A stretch of 64,000 nt of DNA from Delphinapterus leucas (GCF_002288925.2 NW_022098076.1:72299425-72363424); one strand, 5' to 3'. Shown: positions 37,941-50,769, counted from the first letter of the stretch. A program made the numbers and translations. Notes: generated by a model from the sequence alone, not told the origin.

Positions 37941-39932
37941 TTATACGTTTATTATTAGAAAGGTACACACACCTTGTGGGAAATTTAAGCAGTCTAAAAG
38001 TGTGTAATGTAAAAAGTGAAACTTTTCCATCTCCTTCACCCACTTCTATTGCCCTCTTGTAACCACTTTTAGCATTTTGATTCAGAAACTCCTACTAGAC
38101 ATTTTTTACATGTACAAATACAATGTGATTTTTGAATTAATAAGTTAAATCCATAAAATGCTTTGAGAATACAAAAAAACCTTTAAAGTATAGAAATTCT
38201 ATGTGATTAAAAACTCTAGTACTAATTTATAATATTAAACTGCTTCAATGCCTTTCTATAAAAGAAAACAATTTGATGTGATGATGACCTTGAGAATTAA
38301 AGGAAATGAAAAATAGTGCATTATAGAGAATAAATGAGTTATGGTTGAACTAAATAGATTTTAGCTAGCTACAGGGAAAACTGGATGGTTAAGAAAGCAG
38401 AATTTTCTGTTCCCTAAGACAAGTTATAGGTAATTAGTGGATATCTTTTTTATTTTGGAATATAAATAAGTAAATAAACTATAACAGATCACCATGTACT
38501 TAAATTGAACTTGGTATGGCATAAACATTATGTGCCTCAGATAGAGGAAGAATTATAACCATGCAAACTATATATCAAAAATATGGCAGAAAAGCTCTAA
38601 GAATCATAGCAGACTAAGAGCTTAATATATGTCCAATAACGGTTTGACATAGATTAATGGGAAATAAATAGACAACAACAGAATAAGTTGCATCCTTAAC
38701 GTTGACTTGATTTAGGTCTTAATTATCTCACTGTGCATCAATTTAATGGTGTATAAAAACTGGGATTAATGTAAATTCATAGTTTATTGAGGGATTTGAG
38801 ACAAAATCATCAAGAAAGTTAAAATAATTCTGCTTAATTTCATGTGGAAAGGGCTAAAACTATATAAATTGGTATTGAAACAGATGAAGATTATTTAGAA
38901 GTAAAATTGATTGCTATCTTTTTTGGGTGAAAGGTCTAAGGAAAGTTATATAACCAATATCAAGTACGATGTTTGTTATATGAAAGTTGGGTACTACTAG
39001 ATAAATTAGAGAGTTAGAAATATATGTATATTAGGAGATTCTATACTCTTTCCAGGATGAAAAATTGATGATGATGTTGAGGACAATAATATTGATGCTT
39101 CCTATATGCTCTTGGGAAGATGAAATAAAAATAAATCAAGAACTACTATTTACTGAATTTTCACCCCATCCTAGATTTCTTCACTATATTTCCTGTAGGC
39201 CCTGAGTTGAGGGTGTGAGAAAATGAATGAAATATAGCCATAACATGGGATTCATGATGAAGTAATCTTGGAAATATGAAGGCTGTAGATTTTGGACAGC
39301 CATGTAAGTCATGTGCCCTTTATTCCATGGTCAGTAGGAAAGCAGTAAAATTATAGGATAAAAATATGATTACACATGATTTTCCATCATGTATTAAAAT
39401 TTGGATTTATTTCATTATTAGATGGGAAAATTCCTTAAAGTTTTAGCATAATCTCAAGTTAGTGTAATGTAAAGAAACAGACATTTACACACTGTTTTAG
39501 GAGTATAAGTTGATAAATGATCACTTTTAGATGATGGTGTTGTATTATGAAATGAAATTTAAATGTCAAGTACCCTTTGACTTAGAAACACAGCTTCTAG
39601 AATTTACACTCTAGATTGTCCACACATAAATTCATTCTGAAATGGGTATTTGAGAGGGTATCCATATATCCTAGACGATCATGTCATCACTTGAGAAAGA
39701 CTGACCTATCATATGTACAAATAATGAGAGAGAATCATAGCAGCTAGTGTTGTTGGTAGTTAGAAATTTTTTCACTCTTATGCCCTGATGGATTAAATCA
39801 TCATTATATTCCTGCAGGGTAATTTGACCTTTAAGAAAGACTTAAGACAGACTCAGAAATTTAACTTTTAGTCACCTATTCTTAAGAATGTATTGGATTG
39901 ATATTCAAAGATTTAAGTACAAATGTGCCATT

Positions 39933-40080
39933 ATAATGTCATTTAAAAAAAATTTTTTGGCTGTGCCGTGTGGCTTGTGGGATTTTAGCTCCCAGACCAG
40001 GGATTGAACCCGGGCCCTCAGCAGTGAGAGCACAGAGTCCTAACCATTGGACAACCAGGGAATTCACATAATGTCATTTA
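39933..40080 (-). mobile_element. Short tRNA-derived SINE with target-site duplication
   Basis: The body at 39946-40067 is the reverse complement of a short CHR-like SINE: 'ttttttggctgtgccgtgtg', 'gggattgaacccgggccct' (tRNA B-box region) and 'ccattggacaaccagggaa'. The 13-bp duplication ATAATGTCATTTA at 39933-39945 and 40068-40080 is perfect. The element is about 120 bp, shorter than the other SINEs here. Confidence 0.88.
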
Positions 40081-42310
40081 CAATAGCTAGGAACTAGAAA
40101 CAAAAATAAGACAGTTAAATAGATTATGCTACATTACACAGTTGAAGTTATGCAGTCATTAATAAAAATATTTATAGAATTAAAGGGCAGTCATAATAAA
40201 TGTAAAAAGGGGAAAAAGTTACAGAATCATGTCCACACAAATCCCATATAAAACATATTTACATTTGTATAGAAATACGAAGATTATGAAAACCTATACC
40301 AAGCTCTTGGTAGTAGTAGATCCATGATGACAGAATTTTAGGTAGTGCTTTGTTTTGTGGTGGCATTATAACGACTTCCTAATTTTTCTGCAATAATTGT
40401 TATTTAATTAGAAACATTAAAACCTTGTTTTTTGTGAATTCTAGATCTCATCACCAACATCTGTAAAGCCTTTGTCCTTTCAGAGGGCTCATATATTCTT
40501 CCCCTAAAGGATTTACCTGGCATGTTAAATTCCACAGGGAAGACTTACAAGAGACTGGATCACTGGGGTGCTTGATATCATTATTTGCATAAGGCTGGCT
40601 TAATCCCTTTGTTCAAAACTTTCTTCATGGATTAAAATATATTGCATTATCTATAAATGGCGAAAATAATAGAAAAACTTCTAAACCAATCTCATCCTTT
40701 ATTAGTTTTGTGTGCTTGCTTTGTAGCTGTGAGAGACTGACCGTATACTTGTGTGGCTTCTTCATGGTGGGATGTTACATTTGAATCTAGCATGTAGCAT
40801 GACTGTAGTATGTTGTAAGTGTCAGACCTTACTTTGCATTAATATTTTTTAAAAGCTTGTATGAGACTTCAATTTGTCAAAACTTAAAAAAATTTAGTGT
40901 GAAACGTTCACATATTTCAGCCTCGTAAGGCCATCAAACCCTTTTGCTACTTAATTGATTTTGTTTGTCCTGGGTTTTCATGTATGTAACTAGTCTTTGT
41001 CAGCTTCCTAAAGGACGTATATAAAAGTTGTCTTAATTTCACAAGTTACATCAAATTCTTGATCACCATGCCAGGTATCGATACTATTGATTTTGTAGAT
41101 GAATCCACGGTTATTAATACTAAGATGATAGCTCTCAAATCATTGCTCAGTTTCCATAGGTAGGGTCTATCCTTTTATATTAATTCTAAGTAATATCATT
41201 CCTTTTCTCTCCTCTTTTAGTATCATGTTTGCTTTATAAAGATAGATGAAAAACAGAAGTCTGAATAGTTTCACTGAAAGAAAAATATTGGTATACTTAA
41301 AGATAAGCAATTGAATGCTAATACTTTGGAAGGACAATTTTAATAACTATGATTGTAGTGGAGCACTTAAAAATGCGTGTAATAGAATCTAAAAATAGAT
41401 TAAAAATTTCTTCAATAAATGCACTCACTCATTTGATTACTCGGTAGTTGGAAATAAAAACATCCTTTCTGTAGGCTATGGTATTTCATTTTGGGTTCAT
41501 CGCTAAAGAAGATGAATTCGGCTCTTGACATTTAGCATGAGTCTTGATGTTTTATCAGGTATGTTAATACATTTGACTTCAGTGATGCAGTCACTGAAGC
41601 GCTGAGAATTAGCATTGCCCCTGTGTTAAAGTGTGTCTGGGATAGTGTCTGGAATCTCTCCTGATAAATGCACACAAAAGACTGTTGGTTTCTATTTTGT
41701 TGGAGATGCTGTTTGCAGAACTTAAATTTGCTCGTCATTCTATCTTTTGTTTAACTAGCAGCTTGAAAACAACACACCATTTAAGTAAATTGCATTCAAC
41801 ATTTGAAAGTTCTGCTCAGTGATTGCCTTATTTACTCACATGATGCAATGATTCCTGTTGTTTCAAAGGACTTTCCCTGATCTTCTCATGTTCTCACCAT
41901 ACTTTCCCCATAGGATCTATGATGCTTGACATTCCAGATAGATTCATTTTTCAACTAAAATCGAACTTATTATATCTACCTATCCATATCAACCCCAAAA
42001 TATAATCATCTATTTTGCCTCAAAGTAAAAAATAATATGTGAGTCCTTTATGTGCCCAATTTTTGATAATGACATTTTAATAATCCAGTCCATTTTGAAT
42101 CAGAACCTTCATCATTTTTGTTCTTTACTTTTCTAAATCCTTCTTACCCATTTATCTTAAAATCTACCCTCTAAAAGTGACCGTTAACCTTACCTCTCAT
42201 TTGTTCTGTCCTCTCGATCCACTTGTTACTGACTCTCAATATCATTTAACTTGGTTTTTGCTGTTGCAGTTAACTTTTAATCCCATGATACCATCTACTC
42301 CCTTGTCCTT
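40081..42310. other. Unassigned AT-rich DNA
   Basis: No gene or young repeat is recognised. A 9-bp-stem hairpin lies at 41577-41599 (CTTCAGTGA, loop TGCAG, TCACTGAAG), within a 68-codon minus-strand frame (41532-41738) that has no recognisable features. Confidence 0.5.
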
Positions 42311-42848
42311 CCCCAATATAGTACTTCCTGATTTATGATGGGGTTACCTCCCCTTAAACCCTTCCTAAGTTGAAAATATCTTAAGTCAAAAATGCATTTA
42401 ATACACCTAACCTACAGAACATTATAAAATTTGTAGAATTATAAATTCTACAGCCTACCTTAAACATGCTCAGAATACTTATTGATACATTAGCCTACAG
42501 TTGGACAAAATCATCTAACACAAAGCCTATTCTACAATAAAGTGTTGAATATCTCATGTGATGTAGTGAATACTGTACTGAAACTGAAAAACAGAATGGT
42601 TTTCTGGGTGCAGAATGGTTGGAAGTGTATTGGTTGTTTACCTTCTTGATCGTGTGACTGACAGAGCTATGGCTTGCTGCTACTGCCCAGCATCACAAGA
42701 GAACATCCTACTGCACGTGATTATCCCAGGAAAAGATTAAAATATAAAATTTGAAGTACAGTTCCTACTGAATGCATATCACTTTCACATCATCCTAAAG
42801 TTGGAAAATGGTTAAGTCATGCCAGTGTAAGTTGGGGACTGTCTGTAC
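42311..42848. mobile_element. Tigger-type (TcMar) DNA transposon relic
   Basis: The element has imperfect terminal inverted repeats, 'gtacttcctgatttatgat' at the left and 'gtgtaagttggggactgtct' at the right. Internal phrases such as 'aaaatgcatttaatacacc', 'acacaaagcctattctaca' and 'gcccagcatcacaagagaa' match a non-autonomous mammalian Tigger-family element. A perfect 9-bp-stem palindrome lies inside at 42432-42452. No transposase is encoded. The exact subfamily is uncertain. Confidence 0.65.
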
Positions 42849-43442
42849 TTTCTTCTTATGGCCAAAGTGGCTCTTACCAAACATGGATTTCATTAATTTA
42901 ATTCCTAAACACCATTGATGACTCATCACTGCTTATAAAATAAGGTGTATTTTTTTTCTTATAGTATGCAAGACTTTCAGCAGTAATTCTACAAATTATC
43001 TTTTGAGCTCTATAATTCACTTCTATATTTTTTCAACTCCCCATCTCCCAACTCTTAGCTCTCAATATTCTTACCTTGAGTTCAACCCCAGTGGATCACT
43101 TACCATTCTCTGAATATTTTCTTCCTAAAGCACTATTCTCACCAGCTTAAATGTTCTTCACAACCCAGATCATGATAGTCAAAAATATATACATATATAA
43201 TACGGTTTAATTTTAATACTGTCTTTTCCATGAAGATTTCGTGGGTTATGTCTGAAATTTTTGTCAATTTCTACCACTTCTGTACTTGTATTGTTATTAA
43301 TTTATTCAAAATATTAATGTTAGGTATTATTTTACATTATTTTTGTATAATTCTGCTTTATATTATGGATGAAAAACACCTGATTGTATGCAATATATAC
43401 ATATCTAAGAGCGTGTATATATGTGCTCATGCATGCATGAGC

Positions 43443-43474
<32 letters not shown>

Positions 43475-46400
43475 ACACACAGAAGTAGAAGAAGAAAATA
43501 GCCTAAGTTGGAGGAGGTAACCTTTGCCTGTTTCACAATTTTGTCACCGTCCAACTCTGACCACTCCACATCAGTTGAAGTTGCACATCAAGATGTCTTA
43601 AAAAACTTTCTTCTGCCTGTTCTGACCTTTGTTGTCTCACTTTAACTCATCATCCAGCAGCTGCCTTTGTATCTTGCTTTAATCTATTCTCTACTCAGCT
43701 AATTTAGAAATACTATTTTAGATGAATATAGCACATAAGTATCCACTGAGAAATCCCTGGTGGTTTAATAATCACTGATTTTTTTTTTAGAAGCAATTTG
43801 AAATGGTCTACAATTGTGGTTAATTTAGCAATACGTTTTCTGTGCTATGGAAATGGCAGTGTGTTAAAATATTAAACAAGCCTTCATGGGTTTAGGGTAG
43901 TTTTAATTGCCAGGTTTCTTTTAGAGCAAAACTAATATAGGAGTCCTATAGGCAAGGATTCTTTACAAATCCAAATCTTTATCGTGTGTTTGTTCATTTT
44001 TAAGCTTACAGTGGAAAAATGAAAGTCTTCTTGGAGAAAACCAAAGTTTTAAAACACTCTAATCCTTTCTATATACCCTTCATTTTTGAATCATAAGACA
44101 TGTTCAGTAAAAGTGGAGAGCAAATACTATCACTGATCTTTAATTCATCTCCTGTTTGTTTATACAAAGAAAGCAGATTTGAGGAGTAAAATGGTACATT
44201 GGGTTCAGCTACTGAGTATATAATCATAGTTTTTAGGGGAGACTATTTGACAGCAGCTTAAAGGATACACAAAATGAGAGAATTAAACCATGTAAAGGGA
44301 TTAAACTAGTGTTCTCTAGGAATGGGGTGAATTGCATAAATCTCGAACTTGACTGGGAGAAGAAATGTATGCAGCCTAATCCCAAATGTGAAAATCATGT
44401 TCATTTTTAAATATGCATTCAGTATTATAGATACTAAACATGTTCTTAGAATAGCCACATGGATTTTCTAAACTCTTTTCAAAATGTAAGTCAAGCATGG
44501 TAAGACAAGTCCTTATCATATAATGGAAGGGATTAGGTGTGAGTGTAAAAATATTTTAAGTCACATTTCCCAAAGTTTATTTTGTGGGAAATAAGATCTA
44601 CAAGATGTTTAACTTTTAAAAAAATGTATTCATGAATAAATGCTTTTTAAATATTGCATATGTTATGTCATTCTATAGGAAAGTCACTCATTAACATATT
44701 AAAGACTCTTGAGTATTTTGTGACACACTGGAAACCAACTTTCCTCAAGGTTATTTCAGTACAAGATACCTTCCCAAACCAAATACATTTTTTTTTTCGT
44801 CAAACCACCAAACCAGTATTCATCAAGACAGATGCTCTGGAATACTATTTTAAAATATCACCAATTGAAAAAATAAAATCTTTACAGTTAGAGAAAAGAA
44901 TTGAAGTAAGAAGTTCTTTGCAATGGCCCAGTCTTTAGCCCATGGAATGAAACTGCAGAGGAATCCGTGGCTGGTGCTAGGGGGAAGTGAATTTTCTGTC
45001 GGTGCACTGACTATAGTATATTCCATTTGACCTCACCAAACTTTTGTTTTCTCATCTATAAAGAAGCAACAGTGCTACCTCCCTGAATGTGTGGTTGTGA
45101 GGATTCTATCCAGAAATGTTTTTCACCAGTCCTAAAGTGCTACAAAAATTCCCATGCTTTCCAACTTCATTTTGCCTCACACTGTCTAGCAACCTCAAGT
45201 TTTCAAGTCAGTTTGGTTTAACCAGTCTGAAATGTCTGTTATGAACATGTGCTACTCCCCTCCCATCTTTGAAGACATGCCTCTAGCTCTGTTGCTCATC
45301 AAGTGACAGTGCTTCCTACTTCTCGGTGAAAATGTAAATCTTATGGGAGTCCTCCGTGTTCTGCTGCCATGTCTCTAAAACTCACCTACAACTTGCCAGT
45401 GCTTTCCTTCCTATTGAAATGGTTGTGTACTTTCTTCAGTCACAGGAGGGCTGAATCCCACCCTCTTCAACATCCTCAGAGCTCTTAGCAAATTTTTCAT
45501 CTGTCTTGTATTTTCACTGAGTTTGTCTCCTTTCGATTCTTTCCATCAATGTTTAAAAACAGCTTGTTTTCCTATCAAGCCAAGACAAACAGCACCAAAA
45601 ACATACAAAACAAAACAACAACAACAAAACATGCAACCTTTTATTGTACATGTACCCTTCAGTTACCATCATTTCTCCTTCCTTCCATTTGGAATCAAAT
45701 TTCTTTGAAAGAATTGTCTGCACTTGCTACCTCTTTTCCTCACCATCTTGTCACTCTGTATAAATAAATCATCACCTCAGCTCTTGCACATATAATTTAC
45801 TCTCAAATTTACTTCCAAATAGTTAGCTGCTAGTCGTTTGTTTGTATGTAACAACTTTAATATCTTTTGAAAAATACTTTGAGAAGTGATTTCAAATTTC
45901 TAAGTTTCTGTGATTTACATAAGACTTATAAGTTTACATATACAAATGATCACTGTAAGCACTGATAACAATTCAAAAAGGAATTCTCTAAAAGACGTTA
46001 AATAGATAATGCAAGATTTTATTTCCAAGATCAAAAATAAAGAGACAAGATATATTCATGTTGCCTTTCTAAAATGCTAGTTTCTTTCCCCTGTGGTTCC
46101 ATTTGAATATCTCAGAAGTCATAAAGTATCGCATCTTAACATCTCCGGGTATCTCCTCTGTACCTACATAATTTATTGATGGGCCATGCATAAATTAAAC
46201 ATTTCTCAGTGGATTATGAATATGCAATGCTTCTCAAATGTCTTAGGTTGATTTCTTTTTTAAAATACCTAATACCTTTGAATTTAACAAGGTCTTCTAT
46301 TCACAAACATCATTCATTAAATTCTTAACCCTTACATCAAATCCAGATTTAAGAAACTCTTCAACCTTTTATAAAGTATAATAAAGACTTCTCATTACAT

Positions 46401-47717
46401 CAATGAGGTGTTTAAAAGACCAGGGTGTTTTGAATTAAAGTTCAGACTTTGTCCTTAACTATTCATTTTATTCCTATTCAGAATGTGCTTAATATCAGGG
46501 AATTACTTTGATAATTTTCCTATTCTAAAAAACTCGCTGAATTTGAAATGAAAATTATTTTAATTACAGTGACAGAAAAATCAATATAATATTTCTTTCA
46601 GGTAGTTTGTTTCATGAGTTCATTTAAGAAGTGAAATTATATCGGATATAACTTATATGAACATTATACAGTTTTAGTATGTAAATGGTAGCTCAAGTCA
46701 TAATGGTAACCCAATTTTATAAGCAGTGATTTAAAACAAAGTATCTAGGCTCTCTGCTAAGAGAAAGGGGTACTAAAATTAGATTCTTGGTTTTCTGCAC
46801 GTTCTCTTTCCTAGTCTTCTTGCTCTTTTGCCTTGTCTTTTTCCATTCCCTTCTGTTGATTATATCATTTTATTTTAAACTTTTCTTTCTAAAATTCTTA
46901 TCTGCAAAGACAGTTGTTGAGATGCAGGAAATAAAATTTTTGGACTGGTAGCATGAAGAACAAACTACATTTTAGAGAATATGCTTCATATTTTACAAGT
47001 TACATGGGAAGATTTAATACTTTTTAAAGCATTATCTCATTTAATTCTTGCAGCATTCCTTTGAAACAGAAAATAAAATTATGCCCTGCATCTTACAAAT
47101 GAAGAAACTGATTTAGATTTGTAAGCTAAATAACACATGAGATTACAGTTGATAAGGGACTTCGAATTGGAGCACAATTCTAATTCTATCTTAAATCAAT
47201 TCTGTCTTAAATTTCATGCTTTGGTTTCTCTGAAATCTAAATGACATGAATCTAAACTTTATCCAAAATTCATTTAAATTTGGCTTTAGAATGTTAATTT
47301 TCTGTTTATTTGGCCACTATTAAAATTAATATGTAGATTCTGAATGTGCAGCAAATAAAGGTGAAAGATTTTTGTGATAATGTGAACCTATGAGAATAAA
47401 AACCAGTGCATTTGTTTTAAATGCTAAGTGAGCCCCACTTAAGTATATTGTTGGAGATAATTGAGCCTTAATTCTAAAAGTCTAAGAAGGTTCTGTCCAA
47501 TGTGATAGTTGTGAGATAAACTCTGTAAGTATTGCAAGTAATGAGATTTTATGATTAGCAATTATTAAGGATTCATATTAGAAATTCTGGAAGAGAAATT
47601 ATTTTCATATGATTGGACCCTTAGATTAATGTTAAACGTAAGCTATTTACATAATAGTATGTATAAGTCTATTGTAATTAATCAACATAAAATTGATACT
47701 AATACTACTAGTCGTTT
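42849..47717. other. Unassigned AT-rich DNA with simple repeats and MIR pieces
   Basis: No gene is supported. MIR-like segments lie at 45010-45125 (forward, 'ttttctcatctataaagaa') and 47025-47160 (reverse, 'acaaatgaagaaactgatt'). A CA/AAC-rich run lies at 45595-45630. The frames at 43230-43520, 44654-44938 and 45523-45767 lack recognisable features, and the first runs into the TG microsatellite. Confidence 0.5.
43424..43475. repeat. 20-bp palindrome followed by (TG)n microsatellite
   Basis: TGCTCATGCATGCATGAGCA at 43424-43443 is its own reverse complement. It is followed directly by about 15 TG units to 43475, with one GTTT interruption. The alternating purine-pyrimidine run favours Z-DNA, and the palindrome could extrude as a cruciform. 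Confidence 0.9.
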
Positions 47718-47945
47718 CTACACATTTTTTTTTTTTTACAATACGCGGGCCTCTCACTGTTGTGGCCTCTCCCGTTGCGGAGCACAGGCTCCGGACGCGC
47801 AGGCTCAGCGGCCATGGCTCACAGGCCCAGCCGCTCTGCGGCATGTGGGATCTTCCCGGACCGGGACACGAACCTGCGTCCCCTGCATCGGCAGGCGGAC
47901 TCTCAACCACTGAGCCACCAGGGAAGCCCCTACACATTTTTTTTT
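47718..47945 (-). mobile_element. Young CHR-type SINE with target-site duplication
   Basis: The body at 47734-47929 is a reverse-complement young CHR SINE, very similar to 31854-32064. The duplication CTACACATTTTTTTTT occurs at 47718-47733 and 47930-47945. It inserted into or beside the T-rich tail of the older SINE that begins at 47946. Most of this copy, with the start of the next SINE, is repeated perfectly after the gap. Confidence 0.9.
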
Positions 47946-48007
47946 AATGTATTTATTTAGTTTTGGCTGCATTGGGTCTTCGTTGCTGTGCACAGGCTTT
48001 CTCTAGT

Positions 48008-48107
48008 NNNNNNNNNNNNNNNNNNNNNNNNNNNNNNNNNNNNNNNNNNNNNNNNNNNNNNNNNNNNNNNNNNNNNNNNNNNNNNNNNNNNNNNNNNNNN
48101 NNNNNNN
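48008..48107. other. Assembly gap (100 N)
   Basis: Exactly 100 ambiguous bases, a conventional placeholder size for an unknown gap. Frames reported across it contain unknown residues and are meaningless. Confidence 0.99.
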
Positions 48108-48300
48108 TTCACTGTTGTGGCCTCTCCCGTTGCGGAGCACAGGCTCCGGACGCGCAGGCTCAGCGGCCATGGCTCACAGGCCCAGCCGCTCTGCGGCATG
48201 TGGGATCTTCCCGGACCGGGACACGAACCTGCGTCCCCTGCATCGGCAGGCGGACTCTCAACCACTGAGCCACCAGGGAAGCCCCTACACATTTTTTTTT
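48108..48300 (-). mobile_element. Second copy of the young CHR SINE (probable assembly duplicate)
   Basis: This is the same SINE body and right target-site duplication as 47754-47945, base for base. It is probably not a separate insertion and should not be counted as one. Confidence 0.85.
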
Positions 48301-48630
48301 AATGTATTTATTTAGTTTTGGCTGCATTGGGTCTTCGTTGCTGTGCACAGGCTTTCTCTAGTCTAGATGTGGGGAGCGGGGGCTACTCTTCGTTGCAGTG
48401 CACGGGCTTCTCATTGCAGTGGCTTCTCTTGTTGCAGAGTACGGGTTCTAGGCACGTGGGCTTCAGGAGTTGTGGCACGTGGGCTCTAGAGCGCAGGCTC
48501 AGTAGTTGTGGTGCATGGGCTTAGTTGCTCTGCGACATGTGGGATGTGGGATCTTCCTAGACCAGGGCTTAAACCCGGGTCCCCTGCATTGGCAGGCGGA
48601 TTCTTAACCACTGTGCCACCAGGGAAGTCC
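48301..48630 (-). mobile_element. Older, longer CHR-type SINE
   Basis: The sequence reads in reverse complement: 'ttttggctgcattgggtctt', 'gggggctactcttcgttgc', 'cttctcattgcagtggctt', 'tggcaggcggattcttaac', ending 'gccaccagggaagtcc'. At about 330 bp it is the long CHR form. It contains a 9-bp tandem duplication of 'gatgtggga' at 48535-48552. The 68-codon frame at 48318-48524 is a SINE translation. Confidence 0.88.
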
Positions 48631-48639
48631 CCACATTTA

Positions 48640-49675
48640 TGTTCTAACATTGGAAGAGAACCTTAAATTCTTATGCTTTCAAGCTTTTTCCATTTGTGAT
48701 TAATATATCCCTTATCTAAAAGGATCAAATTTCTGCCTTCAGAAAACACACCACTCCTTTTATTAGAAATTGTATACAAATTTATATTTGCTTGTTCTTG
48801 TTCACATTAATAAAATTAATGGCATAGATAAATAGGTGACATTTATAATTCTTTATTCTTTATTCTTTGGTTTTATATACTTGGAAAACTTATTATCAAA
48901 GCTGTCATAAAAGAATATTGAACTATGAAATAAAGGAGTGAGGAAGAATCTGTCCTTGTTTTTTGTGGAGAAAAGACTTTCTATATTTCCTAATTTATGA
49001 TTCTAGAAATCATCTGTCTTCGAAATGGTAATGCATTCTTTGGCAAAACAAATCTGAAGGCTGTCACTAATTCTGTCATTTATTCCCATTGTTTTCATCA
49101 TGCACTAAAAGATTAAAAGTGCAAAACTGTATTTCAGAAGATTGACAGATTGTCCAGGCATCTGCCATATTAGCTCCACAGTCACATATGTTTTGCAGAA
49201 CACGAGGTACACAGTCTTTTTCAGGGCAACAAAATGAGGCACACACCTTTCCATACTGTCCAAACAACCTTCTTACAAGCCAAGAAGATGGAAGAACTAA
49301 AGGTAAATTCTGAAGAGAGTAAGGTAAACAAAATGAGGCCAGGTATGAGATACTAGGAGAAAAGGAAGTAGAAAGATAGAGCAAGATGGCAGAAACAGAG
49401 AATCTGAGATGGAACCTTGAGAATGCTGAATTGCCAATCCCAAACTCATTTTCTTATGGTCCCTGAATTTAGGAGCAAATTTGGAAGGGGATGAAAGTAT
49501 TCTAAGCTTGGGAATAATTGAGCTCCTGATCGTGATTGTGGGAACCGCATATTGAATGTGAATAATAATTTGCTTATTTGACAAGATTTGAGTTTGCTCT
49601 ATTCATTTATAAAATCAGAATGAAACACTTTATAAATGCCAATCACGTTGTTATAAATGCCACGTAAAACATAGG
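48640..49675. other. Unassigned AT-rich DNA
   Basis: No gene is supported. Two minus-strand frames (49076-49384, 102 codons; 49297-49584, 95 codons) are open but show no recognisable domain. Confidence 0.5.
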
Positions 49676-49679
49676 CATT

Positions 49680-50318
49680 TACATTTGGCCCTCCATATCC
49701 AGGGATATTCACAGATACAATCAACCACAGATTGAAAACATTTGGGAAAAAATTTCTAGAAAGTTCCAAAAAGAAAAACTGAATTTGCCACATGCCAGCA
49801 ACTGCTTACCCAGCATTTACATTATGTTAGGGTTTTTTTTTTTTTTAACTTTATTTTTTATTGAAGTATAGTTGATTTAGTGTTGTGTTAGTTTCAGGTG
49901 TACAGCAAAGTGATTCAGTTATATATTTGAATATACGTATGTATTCTTTTTCAGATTCTTTTCCATTGTAAGTTATTGAATATAGTTCCCTGTGCTATAC
50001 AGTAGGTCCTTGTTGTTTATCTTTTTTATATATACTAGTGTGTATCTGTTACTCCCAAACTCCTAATTTATCCCTCCCCCACTTTCCCCTTTGGTAACCA
50101 TAAGTTTGTTTTCTATGTCTGTGAGTCTATTTTGGTTTTGTAAATAAGTTCATTTGTTATAAATAATCTAGAGGTGATTTAAAATATTCGGGGGGATGTG
50201 CATAGGTTATATGTATATACTGTACCATTTTATATAAGGGTCTTGAACATCCATGGATTTTGGTATCCATGGGGGGTCGTGGAACAATCCTCTGGGGAAA
50301 AGAAGGACCACTATACGT
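49680..50318. mobile_element. MER2-like DNA transposon, interrupted by an L1 tail
   Basis: The left part, with 'ggccctccatatccaggga', 'gaaaacatttgggaaaaaat' and 'agcatttacattatgtta', and the right part after 50162, with 'aatctagaggtgatttaaaa', 'ggatgtgcataggttatat', 'cattttatataagggtctt' and 'tggtatccatggggggtcg', together form a MER2-type non-autonomous Tigger relative. An L1 3' end splits it at about 49833-50161. The terminal inverted repeats are decayed ('ggccctcc' against 'ggaccac'). No transposase is encoded. Confidence 0.7.
49833..50161 (-). mobile_element. L1 3' end, antisense, inside the MER2-like element
   Basis: After a T-run, the phrases 'tattgaagtatagttgattt', 'gtacagcaaagtgattcag' and 'gttccctgtgctatacagt' match the reverse complement of the L1 3' end found at 10650-10850. 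It ends near 'aataagttcatttg'. No clean target-site duplication was found, so its right edge is approximate. Confidence 0.75.
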
Positions 50319-50463
50319 AAACGTAGGTCATTTGTGGCACATCACTAACTTTCTCAGGTCATCAAAAAACAACTGAAAAGAACATGAGAAAAGGCCACAT
50401 ATTTTGTTTTGCATTTTTTAAAATAGGAGATGGAGGATTCTGCTCTTTTTTTAAAAAATTAAT

Positions 50464-50769
50464 TAATAACTTTTGGCTGCATTGGGTCTTCGTTGCTGCA
50501 TGTGGGCTTTCTCTAGTTGCAGCCAGCAGGGGGTGCTACTCTTCATTGTGGTGCGCAGGCTTCTCATTGAGTTGGCTTCTCTTGTGGAGCACAGGCTCTA
50601 GGTGCATGTGCTTCAACAGTTGTGGCATGCGAGCTCTAGAGGCTCAGTAGTTGTGGCACAGGGGCTTGGTTGCTCCGTGGCATGTGGGATCTTCCCAGAC
50701 CAGGGCTCGAACCCATGTCCCCTGCATTGGCAGGCGGATTCTTAACCACTGCGCCACCAGGGAAGTCCC
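50464..50769 (-). mobile_element. Older, longer CHR-type SINE
   Basis: The reverse-complement CHR sequence runs from 'ttttggctgcattgggtctt' through 'cttctcattgagttggctt', 'gggatcttcccagaccagg' and 'ggcggattcttaaccactg' to 'gccaccagggaagtcccc'. It is about 305 bp. At 50523-50537 it carries CCAGCAGGGGGTGCT, a near match to a CTCF site, where the other copies lack it. The 88-codon frame at 50384-50650 is a chance frame through it. Confidence 0.88.

Larger units (their letters stand above)
36685..39932. other. Unassigned AT-rich DNA with two MIR-like pieces
   Basis: No gene is supported. Positions 37320-37400, with 'gatgaggaaactgaggctca', match MIR in reverse orientation. Positions 37860-37940, with 'gggcacacagtaagtgctca', match a MIR 3' part in forward orientation. 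The remaining sequence holds nothing I recognise. Confidence 0.5.
47754..48362. repeat. 254-bp perfect duplication around a 100-N gap
   Basis: Bases 47754-48007 and 48109-48362 are identical, offset 355, with Ns at 48008-48107 between them. The left copy stops exactly at the gap and the right copy begins one base after it. This looks like a false duplication from unmerged contig ends. The true locus probably has one young SINE and one older SINE. Confidence 0.9.

Noticed and set aside
47629..48348. Several arginine/proline-rich frames on both strands, repeated nearly identically
   Set aside because: They are translations of CHR SINE sequence, partly crossing a 100-N gap and partly duplicated by the assembly.
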